Source: Burkholderiaceae bacterium (GTDB lineage: Bacteria; Pseudomonadota; Gammaproteobacteria; Burkholderiales; Burkholderiaceae). From it: a stretch of 64,000 nucleotides of DNA. Below are positions 8,404-17,473 of this stretch, one piece after another. How positions within the stretch are numbered: the stretch's first letter is position 1; each line of letters starts with the position of its first letter. The position numbers and the translations under genes were made by a program. The notes under the pieces were generated by a model. The model searched no databases and was not told the origin of the DNA. It worked only from the letters and a program-made list of their open reading frames with translations. The stretch covers positions 24,380 through 88,379 of the forward strand of contig CANCQD010000001.1 in the NCBI GenBank assembly GCA_947380285.1, in the 5' to 3' direction.

Positions 8404-9792
8404 ATGGCATTACTTCAATTGGGAGTCATCGTGCTTGATACGTTGCTGTATAGCCGCATTCAATTTGGTGCAAATATTTCCTTTCATATTCTTTTCCCAA
8501 CAATTTCCATTGCACTGGGCTGGTTCCTCTTTTATTTCAAGATTCAACATAACAGAACTGGGTTAGTTCAGTGGCAAGAGGCCTATCAGTTTTGGATCAA
8601 GATCTTTGCCCTGACTTTTGCTTTGGGTGTCGTGAGCGGTATTACGATGAGCTTTCAGTTTGGAACAAACTGGCCGGGCTATATGGAGACTGTTGGTAAT
8701 ATTGCGGGCCCATTGTTGGCTTATGAAGTTTTAACAGCATTTTTTCTTGAAGCCACCTTTCTAGGAGTCATGCTCTTTGGGGCAAAGCGTGTTTCGCAAG
8801 GTGTTCATACATTAGCCACCTTTCTAGTTGCATTTGGTACGAGTCTTTCTGCTTTCTGGATCATTGCCTTAAATTCATGGATGCAAACCCCGCAGGGATT
8901 CACCATGATTGATGGTAGGGCGCATGCCGTTGACTGGATGGCCATCATCTTCAACCCATCGATGCCTTATCGCCTCGGCCACATGATGTTGGCATCCTTT
9001 CTGACAGTGTCATTTTTCTTAGCTGGAATTTCTGCTTATCGTTATCTACGTAATAGCAAGTCACAAGCAAACTTACTGGTAATGAAATTGGCGCTTACTG
9101 TCGCAATGGTTTTAATACCGATTCAAATCATGCTCGGAGATCAACATGGCCTCAACACCCTTCAGTATCAACCTGCAAAGCTAGCAGCCATGGAGGGTAT
9201 TTGGGAGGGCGGCCCTGGCGTACCTGCAGTGATCTTTGCAGTACCAAATCAAAAAACCCATGCCAATGATTATGAGGTCAGCATTCCTAAGCTTGCATCA
9301 ATGTACTTAACCCATAGTTGGGATGGCGAGGTTAAGGGCTTAAATGAATTCGGAGACAAGATCCCCCCTGTTGCCCCTGTATTTTTTGCATTCCGGGTGA
9401 TGGTTGGTGTTGGTGTCTTAATGCTTTTATTTTCATGGTTAGGGCGTTGGCAATTACGTAACAATCAGTCTCCACCAAGATTGTTGGCCAAAGGTTTAGT
9501 GCTGATGACCTTTTCTGGTTGGATTGCTGTCTTGTCAGGTTGGTACGTGACTGAAATTGGGCGTCAGCCGTATTTAGTGACCGGGGTTCTGACAACCGCT
9601 CAAGCCGCAACAACTTTGCCAACGGGTATGGTCTTTAGTAGCCTTTTTGCTTATTTAGTCTTGTACTTTGGTCTGCTTTGTGCCTATATTTGGGTGGTTT
9701 TTTATCTAGCTCGTCAGGCTGATAATAAGGAGAGTTCTAGTGCACACATTGCTAGCAAACCCGAAACCATCTTGAGCCCATTTAGGACCTAA
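8404..9792 (+). CDS. cydA: Cytochrome bd-type quinol oxidase subunit I (CioA-like)
   Basis: Catalytic subunit of a bd-type terminal oxidase that oxidises quinol and reduces O2 in the inner membrane, 462 aa with about nine helices. SRIQFGANISFHILFP holds the haem ligand His28; His193 (GHMML) and Met333 (FRVMVG) fit the low-spin b558 ligands. The Q-loop is short, as in the cyanide-insensitive CIO branch, and GRQPY sits in the conserved C-terminal segment. It is followed by subunit II after 3 bases. No ribosome site is obvious; the ATG at 8404 fits the family N-terminus. Confidence 0.92.
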   Translation: MALLQLGVIVLDTLLYSRIQFGANISFHILFPTISIALGWFLFYFKIQHNRTGLVQWQEAYQFWIKIFALTFALGVVSGITMSFQFGTNWPGYMETVGNIAGPLLAYEVLTAFFLEATFLGVMLFGAKRVSQGVHTLATFLVAFGTSLSAFWIIALNSWMQTPQGFTMIDGRAHAVDWMAIIFNPSMPYRLGHMMLASFLTVSFFLAGISAYRYLRNSKSQANLLVMKLALTVAMVLIPIQIMLGDQHGLNTLQYQPAKLAAMEGIWEGGPGVPAVIFAVPNQKTHANDYEVSIPKLASMYLTHSWDGEVKGLNEFGDKIPPVAPVFFAFRVMVGVGVLMLLFSWLGRWQLRNNQSPPRLLAKGLVLMTFSGWIAVLSGWYVTEIGRQPYLVTGVLTTAQAATTLPTGMVFSSLFAYLVLYFGLLCAYIWVVFYLARQADNKESSSAHIASKPETILSPFRT

Positions 9793-9795
9793 GCG

Positions 9796-10812
9796 ATGAC
9801 GTCAATTGACCTCACCCAAGCATCAGTTTGGCTGCCACTTTTTTTCTTTGTGGCCATGGGAATTGCCATGTTGTCTTACGTGGTGCTCGATGGCTATGAT
9901 TTAGGTATTGGGATGCTGCTGAATCGGGCGCCAGATGACGATAAAGACATGATGATTGCATCGATTGGCCCCTTTTGGGATGCTAACGAAACATGGATTG
10001 TTTTGGGTGTTGGCTTATTGCTAGTTGCGTTTCCTCTAGCTCATGGAGCAATATTGACAGAGCTCTACTTACCGGTTGCAGCAATGTTGATTGGATTAAT
10101 TTTGCGTGGAGTTTCGTTTGACTTTAGAGCCAAGGTAAATATTGAGCAAAAGCCACTTTGGAACTTATTATTTTATATTGGCAGCCTGATTGCTTCAGTC
10201 TCTCAGGGCATCATGATTGGCCGTTTGATTGTGGGCTTTGATTCGGGAATTCTAGGTTGGATATTTTCACTGCTTGTCGGTGCTTCATTGCCAGCAGGCT
10301 ATATCCTCTTGGGATCCACTTGGCTAATCCTGAAAACTGAAGGAGATCTTCAGCAGCGTTCATTTCGATGGGCTAAGACAAGTTTATGGTTCACTGGGTT
10401 TGGAATCGCATTAATGTCTGTTGCTACCCCGTACTTTAGTCCTGAAATCATGCATAAGTGGTTTTCTTGGCCACAAGTTTTTTGGCTCTCTCCGATACCC
10501 ATTGCAACTGCAATTTTATTTCTTCTTGCCAATCGATTTATTGGGGCGATAAAAAAGGGATCTAGTAAGCAAGAGTGGTTGCCATTTGCCTGTGTCGTTG
10601 CCATTTTTTGGCTGGCATTTTTTGGTATTGCATATAGTATTTTTCCATATGTCATTATTGGAAAAATGACTCTATGGCAAGCTGCAGCCGCTACTGAATC
10701 CCTCAGGGTTATTTTTTGGGGTGCAATCGTCGTGCTACCAACCATTCTTGGTTATACACTTTTTTCATACCGAATTTTTAAAGGTAAAGCCCGTCCACTC
10801 ACTTACTATTAG
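9796..10812 (+). CDS. cydB: Cytochrome bd-type quinol oxidase subunit II
   Basis: Structural subunit II of the bd/CIO oxidase, 338 aa with 8-9 predicted membrane helices. The N-terminal LSYVVLDGYDLGIGMLL and the GPFWDANETWIVLG segment are hallmark CydB sequences. Start follows the subunit I stop by 3 bases, so the two are co-translated. No cydX micropeptide or cydDC exporter genes follow; the next gene is convergent, 25 bases downstream. Confidence 0.93.
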   Translation: MTSIDLTQASVWLPLFFFVAMGIAMLSYVVLDGYDLGIGMLLNRAPDDDKDMMIASIGPFWDANETWIVLGVGLLLVAFPLAHGAILTELYLPVAAMLIGLILRGVSFDFRAKVNIEQKPLWNLLFYIGSLIASVSQGIMIGRLIVGFDSGILGWIFSLLVGASLPAGYILLGSTWLILKTEGDLQQRSFRWAKTSLWFTGFGIALMSVATPYFSPEIMHKWFSWPQVFWLSPIPIATAILFLLANRFIGAIKKGSSKQEWLPFACVVAIFWLAFFGIAYSIFPYVIIGKMTLWQAAAATESLRVIFWGAIVVLPTILGYTLFSYRIFKGKARPLTYY

Positions 10813-10837
10813 TCCATTAACAGTGGCAGGCCATCTA

Positions 10838-11494
10838 TTAATATTTTTGAATTAGCTGTTCAAATGCATTTGCAAATGATTCAGGCGCCTGAGCTCCTTG
10901 CAATAGGTATTGATCATTAAGAATGAGAGAAGGAACGGAGCTGATGCCTGCACTTGTATAGCTGGCTTCTTCTGCCCTAACTTCACCTTTAAACTCATCT
11001 CCACCCAGAATTTCCTGTGCTCTTTTATGGTCTAAGCCAGCACGATTGACTGCGTCCAATAGATTTTTATGATCATCTAAATTTACTGCAAGGCAAAAGT
11101 AGGTGATGAGCAATTCTTTTTTCAAGGCCGCTTGCTTTTGAAGGTTATATTCTTTGACCGCCCAAAATAGAAGGCGGTGAGCATCAAGGGTGTTGTAAAC
11201 CCGTTTGCGACCCTCGGGATGAAATTCAAATCCAGCCTCCAATGCTTTCGTTCGAATATTGGCTTGGTTGGCTTTGACCTGCTCTACTGTTAACCCATAT
11301 TTTTCAGTGAGATGCTCAATGGCATCTTGACCACCCTTGGGCATATTTGGATTCAATTCGAAGGGGCGGAAATGCACTTCAAAAGTTACTTTATCTTTCA
11401 GCTCTGCCATTGCCTGATTCAGATTGCCCAGGCCTACAGCACACCAAGGGCACGCGATATCAGATACAAAATCAATTTTGATGGTGGGTTTCAT
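10838..11494 (-). CDS. DsbA-family oxidoreductase, FrnE-like
   Basis: A 218-aa DsbA/2-hydroxychromene-2-carboxylate isomerase fold protein. It has the redox motif CPWC (residues 15-18) in DIACPWCAVG, a thioredoxin fold with helical insertion, and the cis-Pro region GISSVPSLILN. There is no signal peptide, so it acts in the cytoplasm, as FrnE proteins do. FrnE homologues assist disulfide handling under oxidative stress. It is transcribed towards the bd oxidase genes and stands alone. Confidence 0.85.
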   Translation of the reverse strand: MKPTIKIDFVSDIACPWCAVGLGNLNQAMAELKDKVTFEVHFRPFELNPNMPKGGQDAIEHLTEKYGLTVEQVKANQANIRTKALEAGFEFHPEGRKRVYNTLDAHRLLFWAVKEYNLQKQAALKKELLITYFCLAVNLDDHKNLLDAVNRAGLDHKRAQEILGGDEFKGEVRAEEASYTSAGISSVPSLILNDQYLLQGAQAPESFANAFEQLIQKY

Positions 11495-11557
11495 TATTTT
11501 TATTCTACAGAAACCTGCTAATAATTAAGTAATTTCTCAGGTGACGTCGTTTCAAAC

Positions 11558-12694
11558 TTATCGGCAGATATTTTGGAAAATATCTAAGGCGCAATTTAAG
11601 CGACTTCTTTGGGTTCCAAAATTGAGTCTGACAAATTGATCCATACCAAATTGTCTACCTGGGGATGTAGCTAGGCCGGCATCCAGTAAAAGTTGATGGG
11701 GATTTTGATTCTGAAGTCCGCTGCAATCAATCCATGCCAAGTAGCTACCCTCCATCTTGTCTACCCTTAATCCAGCAATGCTACCAAGCCTTTCTTGAAT
11801 CAAGTCCCGATTTTTTCTCAGGTACTTAATTAACTCTTTTCTCCAAGGTTCTCCTTCCTTGATTGCTGCCATTGTTGCTGTATAGGCAAATAAAGATGGT
11901 GGAGCAATTGTCTGATGAAGGCCGACCTGTATTGACTTGCGCAATACTGGGTTTTCTGCAACCGCCCAGGCAAGGCCGATCCCAGGGATGTTAAAAGTCT
12001 TATTCAACGACATTAAGGTGATAGTTTTTTCTGAAATTGCTTTGCTAATGCTAGCAAGCGGGATGTGTTGCTTATCTTCAGACAGCACAAGACCGGCATG
12101 AATTTCGTCAGAGCAAATCCATAAATTATTTTGAATACAAAAATTACCAAACTCTTTTAGTTCTTCCCGGGTAAACACGGTAGAGCCTGGATTTTGGGGG
12201 TTACAAAATAAGGCTAATTTTGTCTTTTCAGTAACTAGGCCCGGAAATTGATTGCTTGGCAAAACCCAGCGACCAGCCTTTAATATAAGCTGCATTTCTT
12301 GAGGCAGTCTATCCGCGCTAGAGCAAGCAAGACGTAAGTGGTGGTATACGGGATTGGGAATGAGAACACCATCCCCTTTGTTGGTGAGTTGCTGGACGGC
12401 CGTATAAAGTCCAGAGACAACACTAGGTAGGATAACAATCCAATCAGGATCGACAGACCATTGGTACTGTTCTTGTAGGTAATCCGCAATCATCCTATTC
12501 ATGTGATGGGGAGTATGGGTATAGCCATAAATACCCTGTTGGACCCTGCTATTTAGGGCTTCAATCACGCAGGGTGGGGACTGAAAGTCCATATCTGCGA
12601 CCCATAAAGGTAGAACCTCTTTACTATCAGCGCCATCCCAGCGAATGGAATCCGTCTCTAGTCGATCGGTGAGAATATCAAAATCAAATACCAT
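11558..12694 (-). CDS. MalY/PatB-family PLP-dependent C-S lyase (candidate EgtE function)
   Basis: Fold-type I PLP enzyme, 378 aa from the ATG at 12694; a TTG three codons upstream is less likely, and a GAGG site suits the ATG. It begins like MalY/PatB (FDxxxxRxxTxSxxWD pattern) and has LPLWVADMDF, the PLP-site CNPQNPGS, SDEIHAGLV and the Schiff-base lysine in SLNKTFNIPG (Lys232). MalY/PatB enzymes cleave cystathionine-like C-S bonds. Its first 11 bases overlap the end of egtB, so it most likely serves as the C-S lyase releasing ergothioneine from the sulfoxide conjugate (inference). True EgtE belongs to a different PLP subgroup, so this would be a functional substitute. Confidence 0.85.
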   Translation of the reverse strand: MVFDFDILTDRLETDSIRWDGADSKEVLPLWVADMDFQSPPCVIEALNSRVQQGIYGYTHTPHHMNRMIADYLQEQYQWSVDPDWIVILPSVVSGLYTAVQQLTNKGDGVLIPNPVYHHLRLACSSADRLPQEMQLILKAGRWVLPSNQFPGLVTEKTKLALFCNPQNPGSTVFTREELKEFGNFCIQNNLWICSDEIHAGLVLSEDKQHIPLASISKAISEKTITLMSLNKTFNIPGIGLAWAVAENPVLRKSIQVGLHQTIAPPSLFAYTATMAAIKEGEPWRKELIKYLRKNRDLIQERLGSIAGLRVDKMEGSYLAWIDCSGLQNQNPHQLLLDAGLATSPGRQFGMDQFVRLNFGTQRSRLNCALDIFQNICR

Positions 12695-13922
12695 CTTTAG
12701 CAAGCCTCAAGCCTGTCATTTGCCAACGAGCCTGTGTTGGGAAAAAATTACGATAGGTCATTCTAGAATGACCCTCAGACGTATATATAGAGCTTCCCCT
12801 GAGAACCATCTGGTTAACCATAAATTTACCGTTATATTCACCTGCAATACCACCCCATGCTTGATAGCCAGGATAAGGACTGTAGTGACTACTAGTCCAT
12901 TGCCAGACTCTGCCAAATAGATCGTTGCCGGGTTCAGAATATGACTGAGCAAATGACTCCCACTCAAATTCAGTGGGAAGGCGAGCTCCAGCATAGTCAG
13001 TTAGGTTTTGACTGGCCCAGCGCGCAAAGGCATCTGCTTCAAAATAGCTAATATTTGATACTGGCGCATGAAGATCCAGCGGTGTATTGCCATTCAGTGA
13101 AAAGCGGAATTTTTGATGCCGTTCATCTTCATTCCAGTACAGCGGTGTAGAAATCTTTTCTGTCTGCAGCCATGCCCATCCAGCATCTAGCCACCACTGA
13201 AAATTTTGGTAGCCACCATCTTCAATGAATTGAAGCCATTCTGAATTACTGACGAGTCGATTGCCTATGGAGTGAGTCTGATTGAGGGTGGAATGTTTCG
13301 GTCCTTCATTATCAAAATGAAACCCATTGCCTTCATGTCCAGCTTGAACTAAGCCGCTGATACCTTCTATCCATTGGAATGGCTTGTGAACTGAGGGGGC
13401 ATCACTATTCTGAGGGGCGTAGATTGGCCATAGTGAGTTGCTGAAAAAAAGATGATGAATGTCCGTCAACAGTAACTCTTGATGTTGCTGCTCATGGTTT
13501 ATTCCAAGCTGTATGAGCCATAGTAGTTCTTCAGAATCTTTTTCTTTAAGGAGAGCGCTCACTCTGTCTTCAATATTTTTACGCCATTCAAGCACTTCTA
13601 GCAAAGAAGGGCGCGTTAAAAGACCGCGCTTGTTACGCGGATGTTTATCCCCGACCCCGTTGTAATAGCTATTAAATAAAACTGCGAATGCAGGATTCCA
13701 GTAGGAAAAGTTTTTTTCAAAAGGCTTGAGGATCATCACCTCGTAGAACCAAGTGACATGGGCTAAATGCCACTTAGCGGGACTTGCGTCTTCCATGGAC
13801 TGGGATTGGCAGTCTTCTGGACTCAAATTTGCGATGAGATCTGTTGAGTGCTTTCTAGAGCGATGAAATTGCTCTAATAACTCATCTGCTGCGGGTGATT
13901 GATAGGAAGTGTTATTGAGCAT
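12684..13922 (-). CDS. egtB: Ergothioneine sulfoxide synthase EgtB
   Basis: Non-haem iron enzyme, 412 aa, that joins hercynine to a thiol donor with O2. An N-terminal DinB-like four-helix part holds the three iron ligands: His55 in WHLAHVTWF, and His143 and His147 in NHEQQHQE. A C-terminal FGE-sulfatase domain ends with the typical RGSSIYTSEGHSRMTYRNFF region. No egtA or egtC gene is present, so cysteine, not gamma-glutamylcysteine, is the likely donor (inference from known short pathways). It overlaps egtD by 11 bases upstream and the C-S lyase gene by 11 bases downstream. A selenoneine synthase (SenA) is an alternative, but no senB is near. Confidence 0.92.
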   Translation of the reverse strand: MLNNTSYQSPAADELLEQFHRSRKHSTDLIANLSPEDCQSQSMEDASPAKWHLAHVTWFYEVMILKPFEKNFSYWNPAFAVLFNSYYNGVGDKHPRNKRGLLTRPSLLEVLEWRKNIEDRVSALLKEKDSEELLWLIQLGINHEQQHQELLLTDIHHLFFSNSLWPIYAPQNSDAPSVHKPFQWIEGISGLVQAGHEGNGFHFDNEGPKHSTLNQTHSIGNRLVSNSEWLQFIEDGGYQNFQWWLDAGWAWLQTEKISTPLYWNEDERHQKFRFSLNGNTPLDLHAPVSNISYFEADAFARWASQNLTDYAGARLPTEFEWESFAQSYSEPGNDLFGRVWQWTSSHYSPYPGYQAWGGIAGEYNGKFMVNQMVLRGSSIYTSEGHSRMTYRNFFPTQARWQMTGLRLAKDGI

Positions 13923-14859
13923 AGATCACTGCGAAATAGTTTTTTGGATCGGTCCAGATTTGGGTGGACTCAAAACCTGCATCTTTCAATAACTGCTTGA
14001 TCGATTCAATAGTGTACTTATGAGAATTCTCAGTGTGTATCAGTTCACCCTTTTTAAAGCTTCTAGACTTTCCTGGCCATGAGATTGTCACATCTTCAAG
14101 CGCTTCTAGAAAGAGTTCGACCCTATTTTCTGCGTGATTAATGACGACTCGATGGCTGAACTGCTCCACCCTGAAATTAGAGCCTAGATGTGAGTTGATT
14201 GACCTCAGAATATTCAGATTAAAGGCGGCAGTGACTTTCAGGGGGTCATCATATGCTGCCGTCAGCACAGATTCATCTTTCATTAAGTCAACGCCAATTA
14301 ATAAACCGCCATCAATAGCTTGATTTTTAATTTGACTAAGCAGCTGGAGTGCTTCGGTTTGTAGAAAATTACCAAGGCTAGAGCCTGGATAAAAGAAGGT
14401 TCTTTTGGTTCCAGCAACAGAGTTAGGAATTGTCAGTTGCTTGGAAAAATCCATGCCCATGCATCGCATTTCAATTTGTGGATACTTTCCCGCTAGTTTC
14501 TTAACTGCATCTTGTAGATATTCAGCTGAAAAATCAATGGCTAGATAGTTAGACGGTTTTAGAGATTTAAAAAAGAATTCTGCTTTTTGACAATTTCCGG
14601 CACCTAAATCGATAAGGGTGCCACCAATCCCCACTGCCTCTGCAATTTGACCTTGATATTGAGTAAAAATATTTTTTTCTGTATTGGTTGGGTAATACTC
14701 TGGTAGCAAGGTAATAGCAGTAAAGAGATGTGAGCCTAAAGGATCATATAAAAACTTTGGAGAAATAGAAGCGCAGTCAGCCAGTAAACCCAACTCGATC
14801 TCAGGAATAAAGTTATGAGAAATTGTGGCGGTATCTACTAAGGTGGTGGGTATTTGCAT
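13912..14859 (-). CDS. egtD: L-histidine N(alpha)-methyltransferase EgtD
   Basis: SAM-dependent enzyme, 315 aa, that trimethylates histidine to hercynine, the first step of ergothioneine synthesis. The SAM motif is LIDLGAGNCQKAEFF, and the family signature FFYPGSSLGNF is present, followed by LLIGVDLMKD. The C-terminal part contains the substrate-binding region typical of the DUF2260/EgtD fold. It is the first gene of the egtD-egtB-lyase operon and is transcribed away from the DUF427 gene; about 95 bases separate the two starts, where the promoter should lie. Confidence 0.93.
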   Translation of the reverse strand: MQIPTTLVDTATISHNFIPEIELGLLADCASISPKFLYDPLGSHLFTAITLLPEYYPTNTEKNIFTQYQGQIAEAVGIGGTLIDLGAGNCQKAEFFFKSLKPSNYLAIDFSAEYLQDAVKKLAGKYPQIEMRCMGMDFSKQLTIPNSVAGTKRTFFYPGSSLGNFLQTEALQLLSQIKNQAIDGGLLIGVDLMKDESVLTAAYDDPLKVTAAFNLNILRSINSHLGSNFRVEQFSHRVVINHAENRVELFLEALEDVTISWPGKSRSFKKGELIHTENSHKYTIESIKQLLKDAGFESTQIWTDPKNYFAVIYAQ

Positions 14860-14954
14860 GAATTTTTTATGACAGAATAAACATTAAAGTCGTGAATCTT
14901 TATACAGCATAAAGTTAATATTTGCTTTATGCTAAATCCATACGAGGAGATGGT

Positions 14955-15236
14955 ATGAAAGCAATTTGGAATAATGAAGTTTTAGCCGATTCAGGTGCAA
15001 CTATTGTGGTGGAGGGAAATCATTACTTTCCGCCGGCAAGTTTGAATATGTCTTTTTTTAAGAAGTCAGAAAAAAATACAGTGTGCTCTTGGAAAGGTAC
15101 TGCCAGTTACTATGATGTAGAAGTCAATGGTCAATCTAATGCTGATGCAGCTTGGTACTATCCCGAGCCTAAATCAGCCGCAAGTAATATTGCTGGGTAT
15201 ATCGCTTTTTGGAAAGGCGTGCAAGTAACTGAGTAA
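14955..15236 (+). CDS. DUF427 domain protein
   Basis: Small 93-aa protein made of one DUF427 domain (MKAIWNNEVLADS, then WKGTASYYDVEV and AAWYYPEP). The ATG at 14955 is chosen over one at 14922 because GAGGAGA lies 4-10 bases upstream and the domain starts exactly there. Molecular role is not established for the family. It is divergent from the ergothioneine operon and ends in its own terminator. Confidence 0.9.
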   Translation: MKAIWNNEVLADSGATIVVEGNHYFPPASLNMSFFKKSEKNTVCSWKGTASYYDVEVNGQSNADAAWYYPEPKSAASNIAGYIAFWKGVQVTE

Positions 15237-15258
15237 TCTGAGCTTACTCAGATTTTTG
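15236..15258 (+). terminator. Terminator after the DUF427 gene
   Basis: ATCTGAG / CTCAGAT stem with CTTA loop, followed by TTTT. It overlaps the last base of the stop codon. Confidence 0.85.
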
Positions 15259-15307
15259 GACCACTTTTCGATGCTGCATGGGACTGATTGGGGCGCAGGC
15301 TCGATTT

Positions 15308-16003
15308 TTACCAAGGTAATTTTTCGCCTGAGTATGTCAGAAAACTTCCCGAATCTTCTTTGTTTACATTTGCCAGGACATTAAACATATCGCTCACGGC
15401 TTCTAGTGGATCTCTACCAATTTGTTGGCCCCGAAAAGGTTGCGACAATCCAGACTTAACAGTGCCAGGGTGAAGGGCAATCAAGGCAATATTAGGCTTT
15501 GTTCTTGCAAATTCAATAGAGGCTGTTTTCAAGATCATATTTAGTGCAGCTTTAGATGCTCTATAGCTATACCAGCCACCGAGGCGGTTATCTTCAATGC
15601 TGCCTACCTTGGCGGAGAGTGTTGCCATGACTCCATGCTTTGGATCTAAGAGTTTTGAGAAGTGCTTTATTGTTAAAGCGGGACCAATGGTATTGGTGTT
15701 GAACATTTCGCTTAATTGAGTCTGGTTTAAATCATCCAGTTTCTTTTCGGGCATCCATTGTTCAGAGTGCAAGACTCCAATCGTATTAATGATTAATTGA
15801 AAAGGCCCTAACTCAGCCAAACTCTTTGCGGATGCTTCAATAGTCTCAGGATGATGGTAGTCAATTGCATGAGAGGAATTGCGATGAATGCCAATTACCT
15901 TGTTGCACGATGGGAGATCTTCTAGAAGTTTCACAAAATGCGATCCAATAGTGCCCGATGCTCCAATGACAAGGGCGCTGAATGGATTTGGAAGTAAGCT
16001 CAT
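15308..16003 (-). CDS. Short-chain dehydrogenase/reductase, C-factor-like
   Basis: NAD(P)-dependent SDR, 231 aa. Rossmann motif VIGASGTIGSHF (TGxxxGxG type) is near the N-terminus and the catalytic YxxxK is YRASK. A serine of the catalytic triad lies upstream (ATLSAKVGS). The short length and ending resemble the CsgA/C-factor branch found in many proteobacteria. Substrate unknown. It is a single gene convergent with the DUF427 gene. Confidence 0.87.
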   Translation of the reverse strand: MSLLPNPFSALVIGASGTIGSHFVKLLEDLPSCNKVIGIHRNSSHAIDYHHPETIEASAKSLAELGPFQLIINTIGVLHSEQWMPEKKLDDLNQTQLSEMFNTNTIGPALTIKHFSKLLDPKHGVMATLSAKVGSIEDNRLGGWYSYRASKAALNMILKTASIEFARTKPNIALIALHPGTVKSGLSQPFRGQQIGRDPLEAVSDMFNVLANVNKEDSGSFLTYSGEKLPW

Positions 16004-16154
16004 AAAAACCTTTTAAACCGTTAATTAAGTTCAGTGTATTCAAGAGACTTTAGCGCAGTTCGACTAAGTAGGTACGCATCAAGCTTAGTCTTGTCACCAC
16101 TTTATCCATTAGCTTGCTATGCTTAGGGTTGTTTGCATATCTGGGATGTAGCAA

Positions 16155-16841
16155 GTGAATATCAATTCTGATTACAGCAAGAGAGTAGTTATAAACCACC
16201 ATGATTTACCTTGGGTGTCTAGTCCTGAGCAGGGGGTTGAAAGACGCATGCTCGATCGCATAGGTGATGAGGTAGCAAAGGCAACTTCTATTGTGCGTTA
16301 TCAGCCTGGAACCCAATTTAAAACTCACACCCATGAATTTGGTGAGGAGATCTTGGTCTTAGATGGAGTCTTTAGTGATGAGTCGGGCGACTATTCTGCC
16401 GGCACCTATCTAATGAATCCGCCAGGATCCTCCCATGCTCCATTTAGCAAGACTGGTTGCACTCTTTTTGTGAAGTTACGACATCTTGGTCCAGATCAAG
16501 TGGAGCGAGAGGTCATCGATACCAAAACTGCCCCTTGGTACCAAGGTATGGTCCCAGGTCTTCATGTAATGCCGCTAATGCTGCAGGGTAGTGGCTCAAC
16601 CTTGGTTCGTTGGGCGCCCCAAACGTATTTCAATCCTCATAAACATTATGGTGGCGAAGAAATCTTTGTAGTTGATGGGGTATTTGAGGATGAGCATGGG
16701 CGCTATCCAGCTGGCTCATGGATAAGAAGTCCTCATATGAGCCTGCATCAGCCATTTAGCAAAGAGGGCTGCACCATCTTTGTAAAGACAGGGCATTTGC
16801 TTGAGGGTGGTGATAGCCAGCAAGCTGCTTACTATCGCTAA
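16155..16841 (+). CDS. Double-cupin protein, ChrR-type cupin domains
   Basis: A 228-aa protein with two ChrR-like cupin domains in tandem. Each shows the metal site: HTHEFGEEILVLDG then SSHAPF in the first, and NPHKHYGGEEIFVVDG then SLHQPF in the second. Unlike the anti-sigma factor ChrR it has no N-terminal zinc-binding anti-sigma domain, so it is unlikely to hold a sigma factor. It could be a metal-dependent dioxygenase or sensor. The start is a GTG at 16155 (no better ATG in frame). Monocistronic. Confidence 0.85.
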   Translation: MNINSDYSKRVVINHHDLPWVSSPEQGVERRMLDRIGDEVAKATSIVRYQPGTQFKTHTHEFGEEILVLDGVFSDESGDYSAGTYLMNPPGSSHAPFSKTGCTLFVKLRHLGPDQVEREVIDTKTAPWYQGMVPGLHVMPLMLQGSGSTLVRWAPQTYFNPHKHYGGEEIFVVDGVFEDEHGRYPAGSWIRSPHMSLHQPFSKEGCTIFVKTGHLLEGGDSQQAAYYR

Positions 16842-16860
16842 TTCAGCTTTTTTACTACGC

Positions 16861-17436
16861 TTATGGGCTAGGATAAATCTGGTGAGATAAATACTGACCA
16901 TTCTTATTTACCTTTACTAAGACCATATCCCCCACGTTGACTACTTTTCCTGTATAGGCCTGTATATTGACGTGGTGAGTCACCAGAATCAGTGGTGCTT
17001 TGTTAGTGTTATTGAGTTTGGATTGAATTAATTTCTCTAGTTCTTTGGTTTGCTGTTTTTCAAGACTCATATCATCGAAGAATGAACCAAGGGCTGGGGA
17101 GATCTGTACAGATCCTTTATTGAGTAGTTTGGCTGTATCTATACAGCGGCACCATGGGCTGCTAATGATGTTTGCAGATGTAATCCCCTGTTTGTTTAGC
17201 CACCCCCCTATAAGGACCGCCTGTTTTTTCCCATAGTCCCCAAGATTTCTTTGGGTGGAACATTTATCTAGTTGGTAGCCTGCAGGGTCGCCATAGCCAG
17301 GAGCATCTGCATGCCGCATGAGCAGAACATGCTGACCATCATTTAAATCGCTAGCTAAATTAGCGCTTGCCGACAGAGGAAAAAGACTCAATGTAATGCT
17401 CGCCACTGTAGAGATCAGGATGTTGATCAATTTCAT
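16861..17436 (-). CDS. Exported histidine phosphatase family protein
   Basis: Phosphoglycerate-mutase-like protein, about 191 aa from the ATG at 17436, which has AGGA upstream and leads straight into a signal peptide (cleavage near ASA/NLAS). An upstream ATG at 17463 is possible. The first catalytic motif is LMRHADAPG (R-H-A in place of R-H-G) and the second catalytic histidine is in VTHHVNIQAY. Export suggests a periplasmic phosphatase. It is the last gene of a run alkB-like, FAD oxidoreductase, folB, phosphatase. Confidence 0.85.
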   Translation of the reverse strand: MKLINILISTVASITLSLFPLSASANLASDLNDGQHVLLMRHADAPGYGDPAGYQLDKCSTQRNLGDYGKKQAVLIGGWLNKQGITSANIISSPWCRCIDTAKLLNKGSVQISPALGSFFDDMSLEKQQTKELEKLIQSKLNNTNKAPLILVTHHVNIQAYTGKVVNVGDMVLVKVNKNGQYLSHQIYPSP

Positions 17437-17473
17437 AGCTGATGTCCTGTTGAGTTTATGCATTGAATAAAGC

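Noticed and set aside
10350..10745. 131-codon frame on the minus strand
   Set aside because: Lies wholly inside cydB in another frame; no motif, poor composition, and cydB is certain.
12694..12703. TTG at 12703 as start of the C-S lyase
   Set aside because: The ATG at 12694 has better placed GAGG and matches the family N-terminus.
16155..16841. Anti-sigma factor ChrR
   Set aside because: No N-terminal zinc-binding anti-sigma domain and no sigma factor gene beside it.
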